From positions 1-22,705 of IMG/VR virus record IMGVR_UViG_3300025102_000314: DNA of 22,705 nucleotides. One strand, 5' to 3'. The notes beneath the pieces are model-generated. The model was not told the DNA's origin and made no database searches. It worked only from the letters and a program-made list of their open reading frames with translations. Within the stretch, counting starts at the first letter, position 1. Every line of letters starts with the position of its first letter. Origin of the DNA: a virus. Below, piece by piece: positions 1 through 8,317 of the stretch. A program made the position numbers and the translations under genes.

Positions 1-3000
1 AATATATTAGAACCTAATGGCTGAGATTGGACTCCTGTGTGCATGTACATATTAGAGTAATCACAGAAGAATAACCCAGTATCTGTAACAATATATGAAT
101 CATTACTGATGCATCCTGTACCTTCCGCTGTATCTTCTATAGCCATCATTTCTGCATTTATTCTATATGTATTATTTAAATCAAATACATATAATTTCCC
201 TTTATACCACACCATAGACGTTGGTACAGAAGGTAAAGTTAAAAAATCCCTAGTCCAATCAAATATACTGAAACTACCAGGTTGAGATTTAAATACATAA
301 TTGGTAGCATTTTGTATCTTTGGATGCCAACAATTTCCAGCAAATAACACTCCCCCACCAGTACATGATAATTTGTAATTAACATTAGTATTTCTTAATG
401 TCTCAGGTACCCCGTTTATAGATTCATAACTACCAGATAATATTCCATCGTCAATTTCTATTCTAATATATTGATTGTCTTTTTCAGCCCAGTTTCCATC
501 TAATGCAACTTCTTTTACAAATCTATAATAGTCTTCTATGTTATTCTTTCTATATATAGCGATAGCACTTACTCTTAATGGAGGAACTGCTAATTTAATA
601 TCCATAAGCATATTTGCATAAGATTTTTCTCCAGTTTTAACTGTAAAATAATAATTGTTCATTGGACTTTCTTGGAATCCATCATATACTAAAGATATTT
701 TATAATAATATTGGTTTCTTCTTGGGAAATTTTGAGCTTTATGCCATTCATCTACAGTTTCATATCCAGCTGCTATTGCATCAGCTTCACTTACACCTGA
801 ATCTACTGTAGCTTCTATAGGATTTAACATAATTCCATACTTTAACATACTACCTTCATATATAGTTGTATAATCATTAAATTCAGACACATCTCCAGTC
901 TCAGTACTATTTCCTGCATAAGTTACTATGCTTCCATCTACAGTGTCTCCATTGTTACCAGCTGTACCTCCTTTTTTAGACCATGAAACAACATTATCAC
1001 TATTGTTTCCACTCATTAAATTTATTCTGCCTATTTGATAAGATCCACTTCTAGGAGTTAAATCATAAACATCAGGAGTATTAGCATCTGCATAATTATC
1101 ATTCCAATTTGAATAATCACTTAAAGTATTTCTATTTTTACTAGACCTTAATCTCTGTGTTATTAAGGCATTACCAAAGTTTTCAAGAACTAAAGGCTGC
1201 TGTGTCATAGAATTCAAAGAAAGACCACTCCCAGGTAAAGATATAGGAGATGCAGAATCAGGACTATCAGAAACGTTAGTTTTTGTTGCGTGGATAAAAT
1301 CCCATAAACTTATATAGCTATGATTAGAATTTCCATCTTTGTAGCTAACTGCAAATTTATTATCAGTATCAAGAGAACTGTTATTATGTATATGAGATGT
1401 CATAGAGTTTATAGATATGCTTGTTTGAGGTAGCTTTGCTACATTTTCAAAGCCCTCCATACTTGTTTGAGTTACCCCTTCTTTAAACATATATATTTGA
1501 TGCCTAAGCTTTGCATATTGTATAGAACCTTTGCTTGCATTATTAGCAGCATTAAACGCGTCTGCTGGATCAAAATCTAAACCTGAATATGCTCCTTGTC
1601 TAAATGCGTACATATTAGAATCACTTGCTTTAAGTCTATTTGTTCCTCCACTGCTTACACTCCATGAATAACTAGTACTATAAGTATCTGTATAAGAATT
1701 ATATACAGAGCTAGAATTTCTATAGTAATTTCTACTCCTACAAATATATCTACTATCTTTCGGTATGCATCTTTGATTTACACCAAGGTTCCAAGGGTTT
1801 GCTGTAACTAAGCACCAGTTTCTAAATTGTCTTGGAGTAATTGTACTTCTTTGTTGTAAATATGACATCTTTTTACGATGTCTCCATTTTCTTCTTTTTC
1901 TAGTAGATCTATTAAACTCTACTTTATCAGCTATTAATTTTCCTTGTATATAAGACAATACTCCAATTTCTTCTGCTAAAAATTCATTTTGATTATTTAA
2001 GAACACTAATCCTTTTCTAGCAGGTTTAATACTATACGTGTCTAACCATCCAAATGGCCTCCCCCATTCCATATCTGGAGAATGAACATTAATATGTTGC
2101 ATTTGCTGTCCAGCTGCATCGCTAAATTTAGGAGGAAAACTTCCATATTTATTATTTTGACTAAATGAATCATTCCTTGCAAAACTAGAGCGAGAAGTAT
2201 AATTTTGATTATAATTAATATCTTTATTTCCCTGTATATCATCTACAAATCCAGAATTTCTCATATTCATATAAGCACTAGGAAAAGCGCCATCTCTTGC
2301 ATTAGGAGACGTAGCTTGAGACGCATTACCACCAATAACACCTATATGAAGACCGCCAGGTTGATCCATATGATAATGACTGTGTGTTCTTGCTCTCATT
2401 CTTATAAAGTTTTGTGTATTAGAAGATGTTTCTAAAACATGTTTGCCACCAGTCATGTATCCAAGTTCGTCACAATTCCTCCAATGTAAACTTGTTGAAT
2501 AACCTCCATAACTACCAGTGTGACCAACCCATCCTAAATGATGCCAAGAATGTGGATCAACCATTTCTCTGCAATAATATAATTTATCTCCATAGCGACC
2601 TGGTGATTTAGATTCCATTTTCATAGCAGGGGGAGTTACTGGCTTTGCATATAATATAGTGTCGTTTCTTCCAGGACCTTTTCCATCATTCATACCGCCT
2701 AAATCAACACAAAATAACCAATCATCTTCAAATCCAAACCCAGTCCCATCTTTTTTAGAAAGCTGTATATATAATTTAGTAGTATTAAATCCCCAATTTT
2801 TAGTTGAGTTATTTGGAGCTTGAACTCCGTTGTTAGTATAAGGTTTAAATTTTTCCCAATTATGAACTTCCATAATATCAGATATATAAGTTCCAGCTGG
2901 TGGAGCTGCACTTATAAAGCCTTCTTTTTCAGTATTATATTCCCCGTAATAATGTTTTGCTTGAAATCTTTCTTGAGTTCCTCCAGAATTAACAAAAGCA

Positions 3001-6000
3001 TCTGATCCGCTACCTGAAGATATATCATGGCCATATTTTATTGTAAATGTCTTTGTACCAGTCATAGCATCTTTTAACTCCCAGTCATTAGCATCTGCTC
3101 GTGTTACATGAGAACCAGTATCGCCATCACTCATATTCATTTTAAAATGATAAGCTGTTAATTTTGCATTATTACTTCTATTTGAAACCCAATATACTCC
3201 AGATTCATTACATAATTCCTTTACATTGCCTGACGCATGAGTTGAATATGAGTTATCTAACCAAGTTTGCTTTTCAATTCCTAAAATATTTTGATAACCA
3301 GTAGTACTTCCATGTTCATTAGTTGGGGGCCAGACACACCCAGATGAAGAACCATCATTAAATATCCAATCAGATCCACTATTTGAACTATCTTCTGTTC
3401 TAGTTACCATAGATTCTGTTATATATACAGAAGGAGCTATAGCACCAGGTTTATAGCCTAATCCAGAACCTCCAGGATTTAATTCTGATTGAATTCCATA
3501 CCCAACAGCAGCATCAGTTCCATATCTAGTTGTAGCATTATCCTTACATCCTCCAGTAATAACTGCATGAACTTTTCTTGTAGATTCTGTTATTCCAAAC
3601 ATATATTTATTATCAAAGCCTAATCCATTGGTATAAGTTTGTTGAGTATAATCTAAATTATATACTGCACTTTTATCATCTATTGGATAGCATTCAGAGT
3701 CATCTAAAACATATCCCTCTATAGTTCTTCCAAATTGAGTATGAAAAATTCTTCCATACCATTTAGATAAAGCTTTATCATCGTTTCCAGTGCCAACGTA
3801 TATAGCTGCATTACTTTTTTGTAATGTCACTCCAGATGGTTCTGTTGGTATATCATTATATACTATATTTCCATCGTCATCTGTCCAAAATGCTTCAACA
3901 GCAGGGTCTTCATATATATCAGTTAATATTTTCATTCTAAATGTTTTAACAGTACCACTCCATGAATTAGTAGCATTATCATATGTGGCAGTATCTACAT
4001 CAGTATCTTCTTCTGTCACTGAGTAGAATATTATATTTTGCACATCTTTTTCATTAAACATTATCATTTGATTTGCATCTAATTGAAAATATTCAGTAGC
4101 ATCATCTATTCTCATATGAGTGCTTGCATCTTTTGAACTTACAGTTGTTTCACCATTTATTCTTTTAATCTCTACATCTATTTCATTTACATCTGAATTA
4201 AATGTTAATTGCATATTGTTGTATTGTAAATTATCTTTGGCTACAGAATCTTGTTCATAATCAACTTTAAGTTCAGAAGGAGTTAAGTTAAAATCTGATA
4301 TTAGAGAATTAAATATTTTTACGCACTTATTTGCAGAATCATAATAATATCCAGTTGTGTTATTTGGTATAATCTCAACATCATCTCCAGTCGTAGGATC
4401 TATATAGACTCTAGATATATTAAGTAATTCGTAACTACCTGGTATATCTAATGGAACAGTTAAATAGGTAACATCATCTTTATCTAATGTATAATCATCA
4501 ATATATGCAACGTCTCCAGCTTGATTTTCTCCTGGTTCAATCCAAATATATACATTTGAACCAGTTCCTTTAAACCTAACAATAACCTGTTGCCAAGTAG
4601 CAGCTGCTGTCAAAGCTACAGATTCTGCTATTATATCTACTCCTTGACTAGTTGTTGTGCCTACTCCGTATTTAACGTCATTTGTTATATTTGATTTATA
4701 GACCCAAAAACTAGCTTTATACCATATATTTGCTGTTGTAGATATAGTTCTATATATATATCCTGGATTTGCATTTTGAGCAAGCTTTAATGATTTTGAT
4801 CCTGAGTAAGCTTGATCAGTGCTTTGATTTGTCATTGTGACGTCTACTGCAGTCCAATTACTTGAAGTGTCACCATCATTATCCTCTGTGGCAGTTGAAG
4901 ATGTTTCAAAGGTAAGCTCAGAAACTAAAGTTCCAACACTTTTTATTGCCTCTGAGTCATCTAAGGAGCTATCAGTTTGTTCATCACTAAAATCTGATGG
5001 ATCGTCTTCTTCACTCGTTAATAAGTTAACTGTATCAACACTACTATGAGATTCTAAAGATTTCTTTAACGCTTCCCAAGTCTGATTGTTCCCGCCTGTT
5101 ATCGTAAAAGTATCATTATCTTCCCATTTATCAGAACCAGGAGTATTTAAAGCAGAACTGTCAAATGCTCCAGGTTGTAATGGAGTATGCTCTATTTCCC
5201 AGTACCATCCAATATCTGTTTGGCTTGGGTCTGCCGCTTCATCAGCAGATCCTTGGTCATTTATAATACTTGTTGTAACAACTTTATTGCTTTTAATTAT
5301 TCCCCAAGCTCCGTCACCAATTCTTCTAATAATTCTTCCTTTTAAACCATCTTGTATAGTATCTTCTGGTGTAGATGCTACTGTTAATAAGTGGGTATTT
5401 GTATCCCCAGCTATAGAAGAAAATCCATGATTTGAATCTGCACTATTTAATATACTAACCTTTAAATGAGTTTTATTTTTAGGTGTAGTTCCATCCCAAT
5501 TATATACACTATCTGCATAAGGAGCATCTTCTTCCACATAATCTTGAGTATATTCAACGGTGTATGTATCAGGACCAAGACCAGATGTTAATAAAGTGAA
5601 TGCCAAGGTAGTAGCATCAAAAGTATAATTACTACCTGCAATAGTCGCATCAGCACTATTTTTAACTACTATTGCTTGCCCAGTAGTAAACGTATTAAAC
5701 TGATCAATAGGTAAATTGGTCACCACATCTGAGCTTTCCATGACTATATCAAATGTTTTATTTGTGGTTGTACCAGAAGAGCTTCCTATTGCTCCAGTTA
5801 CAGCATCTTTATCATAAGTTGCTTCACCAATTAAAGAATTATTATTATAAACCTCTACTTTATCACCATTTTTTAAAGAATATACTTCAGTGTAATTGCT
5901 TGAGTTTGTAGCATGATCAACATCTTTATTTGCTACTACCTGAACAGTATTTTGAGTTTCATCATAGTACGTTGCAGTTGCATCACTTTCAGGGTCTAAT

Positions 6001-6272
6001 GTAGTCGTAGTTCCATCTTCCTCTGTGTATACAACATTTGAATCTCCAGATTTAAATACACCTTGAGATGGTATTTGATAAGCGACAATAGAAAAACCTT
6101 CATTTATAGGTTTAACTTTAAGGTCTTGTTTTATACCCTTCAATTTACCTTGTTCATCCAAAGGTTCTAGATTTTTACTATATATCGCTGCTTCAGGTTT
6201 TGTATCTTCCGCTGAAGGCGTTGTTATAGTTCCTGTTATAAATGTAGTAAGTTCTTTATTTTGTTTAGGCAT
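1..6272 (-). CDS. Giant virion/tail protein, at least 2090 aa, 3' end outside window
   Basis: One frame read base by base from the ATG at 6272 shows no stop in 2090 codons, so the gene is intact here and its end lies beyond the left edge. It starts two bases after the stop of the preceding gene and has no clear Shine-Dalgarno, suggesting translational coupling. Visible parts: Thr/Ser/Asp-rich beta segments (about residues 60-300), a carbohydrate-binding-module-like jelly roll (about 450-597), a His cluster H1297-x-H-x-H1301, a basic run at 1455-1468 followed by three spaced cysteines, a fibronectin-like stretch ending in an IYRK motif (about 1850-1925), and a beta-propeller-like end (about 2010-2083) with YKGKLYVFD and IVTDTGLFFCD blades. 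In known phages such blade motifs occur in P22 gp10/T7 gp12-type nozzle proteins and other tail proteins. Inferred role: tail nozzle, spike or adhesin. Exact role unknown. Confidence 0.9.
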   Translation of the reverse strand, partial: MPKQNKELTTFITGTITTPSAEDTKPEAAIYSKNLEPLDEQGKLKGIKQDLKVKPINEGFSIVAYQIPSQGVFKSGDSNVVYTEEDGTTTTLDPESDATATYYDETQNTVQVVANKDVDHATNSSNYTEVYSLKNGDKVEVYNNNSLIGEATYDKDAVTGAIGSSSGTTTNKTFDIVMESSDVVTNLPIDQFNTFTTGQAIVVKNSADATIAGSNYTFDATTLAFTLLTSGLGPDTYTVEYTQDYVEEDAPYADSVYNWDGTTPKNKTHLKVSILNSADSNHGFSSIAGDTNTHLLTVASTPEDTIQDGLKGRIIRRIGDGAWGIIKSNKVVTTSIINDQGSADEAADPSQTDIGWYWEIEHTPLQPGAFDSSALNTPGSDKWEDNDTFTITGGNNQTWEALKKSLESHSSVDTVNLLTSEEDDPSDFSDEQTDSSLDDSEAIKSVGTLVSELTFETSSTATEDNDGDTSSNWTAVDVTMTNQSTDQAYSGSKSLKLAQNANPGYIYRTISTTANIWYKASFWVYKSNITNDVKYGVGTTTSQGVDIIAESVALTAAATWQQVIVRFKGTGSNVYIWIEPGENQAGDVAYIDDYTLDKDDVTYLTVPLDIPGSYELLNISRVYIDPTTGDDVEIIPNNTTGYYYDSANKCVKIFNSLISDFNLTPSELKVDYEQDSVAKDNLQYNNMQLTFNSDVNEIDVEIKRINGETTVSSKDASTHMRIDDATEYFQLDANQMIMFNEKDVQNIIFYSVTEEDTDVDTATYDNATNSWSGTVKTFRMKILTDIYEDPAVEAFWTDDDGNIVYNDIPTEPSGVTLQKSNAAIYVGTGNDDKALSKWYGRIFHTQFGRTIEGYVLDDSECYPIDDKSAVYNLDYTQQTYTNGLGFDNKYMFGITESTRKVHAVITGGCKDNATTRYGTDAAVGYGIQSELNPGGSGLGYKPGAIAPSVYITESMVTRTEDSSNSGSDWIFNDGSSSGCVWPPTNEHGSTTGYQNILGIEKQTWLDNSYSTHASGNVKELCNESGVYWVSNRSNNAKLTAYHFKMNMSDGDTGSHVTRADANDWELKDAMTGTKTFTIKYGHDISSGSGSDAFVNSGGTQERFQAKHYYGEYNTEKEGFISAAPPAGTYISDIMEVHNWEKFKPYTNNGVQAPNNSTKNWGFNTTKLYIQLSKKDGTGFGFEDDWLFCVDLGGMNDGKGPGRNDTILYAKPVTPPAMKMESKSPGRYGDKLYYCREMVDPHSWHHLGWVGHTGSYGGYSTSLHWRNCDELGYMTGGKHVLETSSNTQNFIRMRARTHSHYHMDQPGGLHIGVIGGNASQATSPNARDGAFPSAYMNMRNSGFVDDIQGNKDINYNQNYTSRSSFARNDSFSQNNKYGSFPPKFSDAAGQQMQHINVHSPDMEWGRPFGWLDTYSIKPARKGLVFLNNQNEFLAEEIGVLSYIQGKLIADKVEFNRSTRKRRKWRHRKKMSYLQQRSTITPRQFRNWCLVTANPWNLGVNQRCIPKDSRYICRSRNYYRNSSSVYNSYTDTYSTSYSWSVSSGGTNRLKASDSNMYAFRQGAYSGLDFDPADAFNAANNASKGSIQYAKLRHQIYMFKEGVTQTSMEGFENVAKLPQTSISINSMTSHIHNNSSLDTDNKFAVSYKDGNSNHSYISLWDFIHATKTNVSDSPDSASPISLPGSGLSLNSMTQQPLVLENFGNALITQRLRSSKNRNTLSDYSNWNDNYADANTPDVYDLTPRSGSYQIGRINLMSGNNSDNVVSWSKKGGTAGNNGDTVDGSIVTYAGNSTETGDVSEFNDYTTIYEGSMLKYGIMLNPIEATVDSGVSEADAIAAGYETVDEWHKAQNFPRRNQYYYKISLVYDGFQESPMNNYYFTVKTGEKSYANMLMDIKLAVPPLRVSAIAIYRKNNIEDYYRFVKEVALDGNWAEKDNQYIRIEIDDGILSGSYESINGVPETLRNTNVNYKLSCTGGGVLFAGNCWHPKIQNATNYVFKSQPGSFSIFDWTRDFLTLPSVPTSMVWYKGKLYVFDLNNTYRINAEMMAIEDTAEGTGCISNDSYIVTDTGLFFCDYSNMYMHTGVQSQPLGSNI
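4480..4930 (-). other. Carbohydrate-binding-module-like (jelly-roll) region inside the giant protein
   Basis: Residues about 450-597 read as a typical CBM4/9-like module. It opens with FETSS and an acidic G-D-x-x-x-N-W turn, then has GSKSLKLAQN (bound-strand motif G-x-x-S-L-K-L), W-Y-K-A-S-F-W-V-Y, W-Q-Q-V-I-V-R-F-K and the closing signature VAYIDDYTL. This strand order (G-SL-L, W-F-V, W-F, V-IDD) is the usual signature of secreted sugar-binding jelly rolls. Binding to a host surface glycan or capsule is inferred, and no ligand can be read from the sequence. Confidence 0.65.
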
Positions 6273-6274
6273 AA

Positions 6275-6583
6275 TTAATATTTCTTGTTATCATTTTTTT
6301 CTTGCATTCTCATAAACTTATCCTTTAAACCATTTCCACTAAGTTCGGCTATTATTGTAACCAATGTTCTAAAACTGTTTTCTATTCCCTTTTGTTCTAA
6401 TTGCATCTTTTTTTGTTGATCTATTAGCTTAACTAATATACCTTCAATCCTACCAAAAGATTCTCTTAATTCTTTCTGTAATTCATCTTGAATAAACTTG
6501 TTTTGCTTCTGTATAAACATCCAAAATGCTACAGCTACAACTAGGGGAACGCCATATTGTTCTAATATTTCTAACCAGTTCAT
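6275..6583 (-). CDS. Small membrane protein, BhlA/UviB holin-like
   Basis: A 102-aa protein with one N-terminal transmembrane helix (about residues 10-26, GVPLVVAVAFWMFI) followed by a charged predicted coiled coil (about 27-75) and a Lys/Asn-rich tail. One N-terminal membrane anchor followed by a KQNKFIQDEL-type helix matches the layout of BhlA/UviB holin-like proteins. Those are shorter, so the coil here is extended. The ATG overlaps the stop of the upstream metallophosphoesterase gene as ATGA, and the giant protein gene follows after two bases. Position in a cluster with a second small membrane protein supports a lysis role, but a tail- or membrane-associated structural role is also possible. 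Confidence 0.6.
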   Translation of the reverse strand: MNWLEILEQYGVPLVVAVAFWMFIQKQNKFIQDELQKELRESFGRIEGILVKLIDQQKKMQLEQKGIENSFRTLVTIIAELSGNGLKDKFMRMQEKNDNKKY

Positions 6584-7332
6584 TCAATAATTTCTCCATA
6601 AACTACTGCTTTTCCATTATTTATCTGTACTAAATCTACAAAAGATTGACCATTTTTTGCAATATCTACTATTGCGAATGCTTGCTTCCAATTAATAGGT
6701 CTATTCCTACAAAAATCATTATCCTCTGGCTTTAAACTCTTTAAACAACCGATACTATACGCTGTAATAGGGCCATTAGCAGAGGTGTCGGTATACACCT
6801 GAATATCATGATGGTGTCCGTACATAATATTTTCCCCATATCTACGTAAATGATTCGCAGCATGATGCATTCCTCCATAGTTATGTCCATGGTAAAAATT
6901 AATATCTCCCAACTTTAAGAGCTTTCCTGCTTCATGGAAGGTATAACCTCTCTCTTTTATTTTTATGGCCGTTTTGATGCTATATTGGGGCAAATAAGGA
7001 TACTCTTCCACAAAGTAGTCCATCCATTTATCATGATTACCACAAATAAAGTGCTTTTCTTTGACATTTGCTTTATCAAGTGATTCATCAATTATATCCA
7101 TCCCTTTATTAACATCATCAATATCTGTTATTATTGCTGGTAAATACCATTCTAATGATGGTTTAGCTTTCTTCTTCCATTGCCAATGTGAGGCTCCTGC
7201 CCATTCTCCTGTATCTCCTAGATCAATATATCCATCTGGCTTTACCATTTCAATCGTTTTGCATAACACTGAAATAGCCTTTTTATCTGCCAGAGGAAAA
7301 TGCTTGTCTGGTGTAACTACATATCTTTTCAT
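6580..7332 (-). CDS. Calcineurin-like metallophosphoesterase
   Basis: A 250-aa protein with the full metal-binding set of the calcineurin-like phosphoesterase fold: D9-x-H11 (TPDKH), G39-D40, G98-N-H-D101, H148-x-H150 (YHGHNYGG) and G172-H-H-H-D176. Members hydrolyse phosphomono- or diesters using two metal ions. The substrate here (nucleic acid, nucleotide or protein phosphate) cannot be read. The length is that of a single catalytic domain, with no signal peptide. It has a good Shine-Dalgarno (TAGGAGA, 3-4 bases before ATG) overlapping the end of the zinc-ribbon gene, and its stop overlaps the next start as ATGA. Location inside a late structural/lysis operon, rather than with replication genes, is unusual. 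Confidence 0.88.
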   Translation of the reverse strand: MKRYVVTPDKHFPLADKKAISVLCKTIEMVKPDGYIDLGDTGEWAGASHWQWKKKAKPSLEWYLPAIITDIDDVNKGMDIIDESLDKANVKEKHFICGNHDKWMDYFVEEYPYLPQYSIKTAIKIKERGYTFHEAGKLLKLGDINFYHGHNYGGMHHAANHLRRYGENIMYGHHHDIQVYTDTSANGPITAYSIGCLKSLKPEDNDFCRNRPINWKQAFAIVDIAKNGQSFVDLVQINNGKAVVYGEIIE

Positions 7333-7339
7333 AAGTCTC

Positions 7340-7669
7340 CTATGCTATTGGTTTATCTTCCCCGCCCCACTGCCTAGATACTACCCAATATTTACTTGCT
7401 TTTTTAAGCAATGTACTTGTGTAGCTAGGCGTATATCTTAAAAACAGTTCTTCACATTCGTCACACATCCATAACATAGGGCGTTTATGTCCCCCAAGAA
7501 CCAGGATAGATACCATAGATTTACAGCCACATTCAAGACATAACTTTGGTTTTTTCCTAAATGTTCTCTCTGTATGCTTTAATTTTATTTTACTTAATCT
7601 TCCTCTTGCCTTGGGGTCTGTAACTAAATGCTCATACGAAAGAACTTCGATATACTTGAGCTTTTTCAT
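7340..7669 (-). CDS. Small zinc-ribbon protein
   Basis: A 109-aa basic protein with a probable zinc ribbon: C44-x2-C47-x-C49 (CLECGC) and C69-x2-C72 (CDEC), about 20 residues apart, flanked by Lys/Arg-rich segments. I chose the ATG at 7669 because it overlaps the stop of the preceding 51-aa gene as TAATG, with a purine-rich AGAAAAG just upstream. An in-frame ATG at 7702 would add 11 residues but has no Shine-Dalgarno and would overlap the upstream gene by 34 bases. It directly precedes the metallophosphoesterase. The fold suggests nucleic-acid or protein binding. The function is unknown. Confidence 0.72.
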   Translation of the reverse strand: MKKLKYIEVLSYEHLVTDPKARGRLSKIKLKHTERTFRKKPKLCLECGCKSMVSILVLGGHKRPMLWMCDECEELFLRYTPSYTSTLLKKASKYWVVSRQWGGEDKPIA

Positions 7670-7824
7670 TACTTTTCTAAAGCTTTTTTCACCTCTGACC
7701 ATACAGCATCGTCTAACTTGTTAGAACTTTTAGTAACTAAGTAGTCACCAAGTTTAATTAATATAATTGTTAGTATTTTTTCACTTACTAACTTTTTTAA
7801 TATTAAGCTAAGCATTGATCCCAT
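7669..7824 (-). CDS. 51-aa amphipathic/membrane-associated protein
   Basis: A short gene with a very strong ribosome site: AAGGAGT four bases before the ATG at 7824. The product begins MGSMLSLILKKLVSEKI and continues with a hydrophobic/Lys-alternating helix (residues 4-30), then a polar end with a KLDDAVWSEVKKALEK helix. Its stop TAA overlaps the next ATG as TAATG. I recall short phage proteins of this layout (Leu/Ile/Lys-rich helix, then a LDD-containing helix), often next to holins, but I cannot name a family. It may be a small lysis or membrane-associated component. The strong Shine-Dalgarno and coupling make it a real gene despite its size. Confidence 0.7.
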   Translation of the reverse strand: MGSMLSLILKKLVSEKILTIILIKLGDYLVTKSSNKLDDAVWSEVKKALEK

Positions 7825-7833
7825 TATTACTCC

Positions 7834-8049
7834 TTATTTGTTTATTTTAAAAAAACCTATTACTATTGACATAATTAGAACGACAGTACTACCTATACCT
7901 TTCATCCAAGCTATTGACTTTTCTGTCTCTCTTAATCTTCCATTAATTTTTTCAAGATGATCATGATTCGCGTCAACTTTTTCTTTTATATATTCTAAAT
8001 GAGCAACTAAAGCTTCTCTGTATTTTGTGTCTTTTTCACTACGCATCAT
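7834..8049 (-). CDS. XhlA-like small membrane protein (holin-type)
   Basis: A 71-aa protein: an N-terminal charged coiled coil (residues 5-47, including HLEKINGRLRETEKSIAWMK), one C-terminal transmembrane helix (about 52-67, GSTVVLIMSIVIGFF) and a short KINK tail. This is the layout of the XhlA (hemolysin/holin-associated) family, which helps phage lysis enzymes act at the membrane. The start is one of two tandem ATGs at 8049/8046, inside the last codons of the upstream gene. AGGG lies five bases upstream, so translation is probably coupled. It has the opposite topology to the holin-like protein encoded at 6275-6583, and both lie in the same cluster. Confidence 0.65.
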   Translation of the reverse strand: MMRSEKDTKYREALVAHLEYIKEKVDANHDHLEKINGRLRETEKSIAWMKGIGSTVVLIMSIVIGFFKINK

Positions 8050-8317
8050 CAAACCCTAAATCCATTTCTATGGCACTAGCGCCATCTAATGTTATTATTT
8101 TATTATTTAATATAGCCGTAACATCTTTATTTTCTTGGACATTAAATGTTGCAACTATTAAACTTAACCAATTCTCAATAGCAGTACTTGTTTTTGAAAC
8201 TATATATACTGATACATTTCCAGCAGATATAAAAACTGTTACTCCTTTTTGAATATTTTCAATACCTCCAAAATTTATAGTATTACCCTCTATTACAATT
8301 TGAGCCATACTAATCAT
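8039..8317 (-). CDS. Small virion-associated protein of unknown function
   Basis: A 92-aa, mostly hydrophobic/polar beta-type protein (MAQIVIEG..., VTVFISAGNVSVYIV, AILNNKIITLDG) with an acidic end (MDLGFDDA). No catalytic motif or membrane helix is evident. The ATG at 8317 overlaps the upstream stop as TAATG, and GGAGGTGAAG lies eight bases before it. A second in-frame ATG three codons on is too far from this site. It follows the MAM-like appendage gene and precedes the XhlA-like gene, so a small tail or appendage component is plausible. I do not recognise the family. Confidence 0.72.
   Translation of the reverse strand: MISMAQIVIEGNTINFGGIENIQKGVTVFISAGNVSVYIVSKTSTAIENWLSLIVATFNVQENKDVTAILNNKIITLDGASAIEMDLGFDDA

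Noticed and set aside
5086-5430. Open frame of 114 codons on the plus strand
   Set aside because: It lies inside the giant minus-strand gene, has no ribosome site and its product is low-complexity Ser/Pro/Leu from antisense reading.
1-6272. Possibility that the left 6.3 kb is decayed or broken into short genes, because only short frames stand out there on both strands
   Set aside because: Reading the minus strand codon by codon from ATG 6272 gives no stop to the window edge, with sensible protein sequence throughout; the short frames are shadows of it.
8050-8052. TTG start for the XhlA-like gene
   Set aside because: Tandem ATGs follow immediately at 8049 and 8046 and are better placed relative to the AGGG site.
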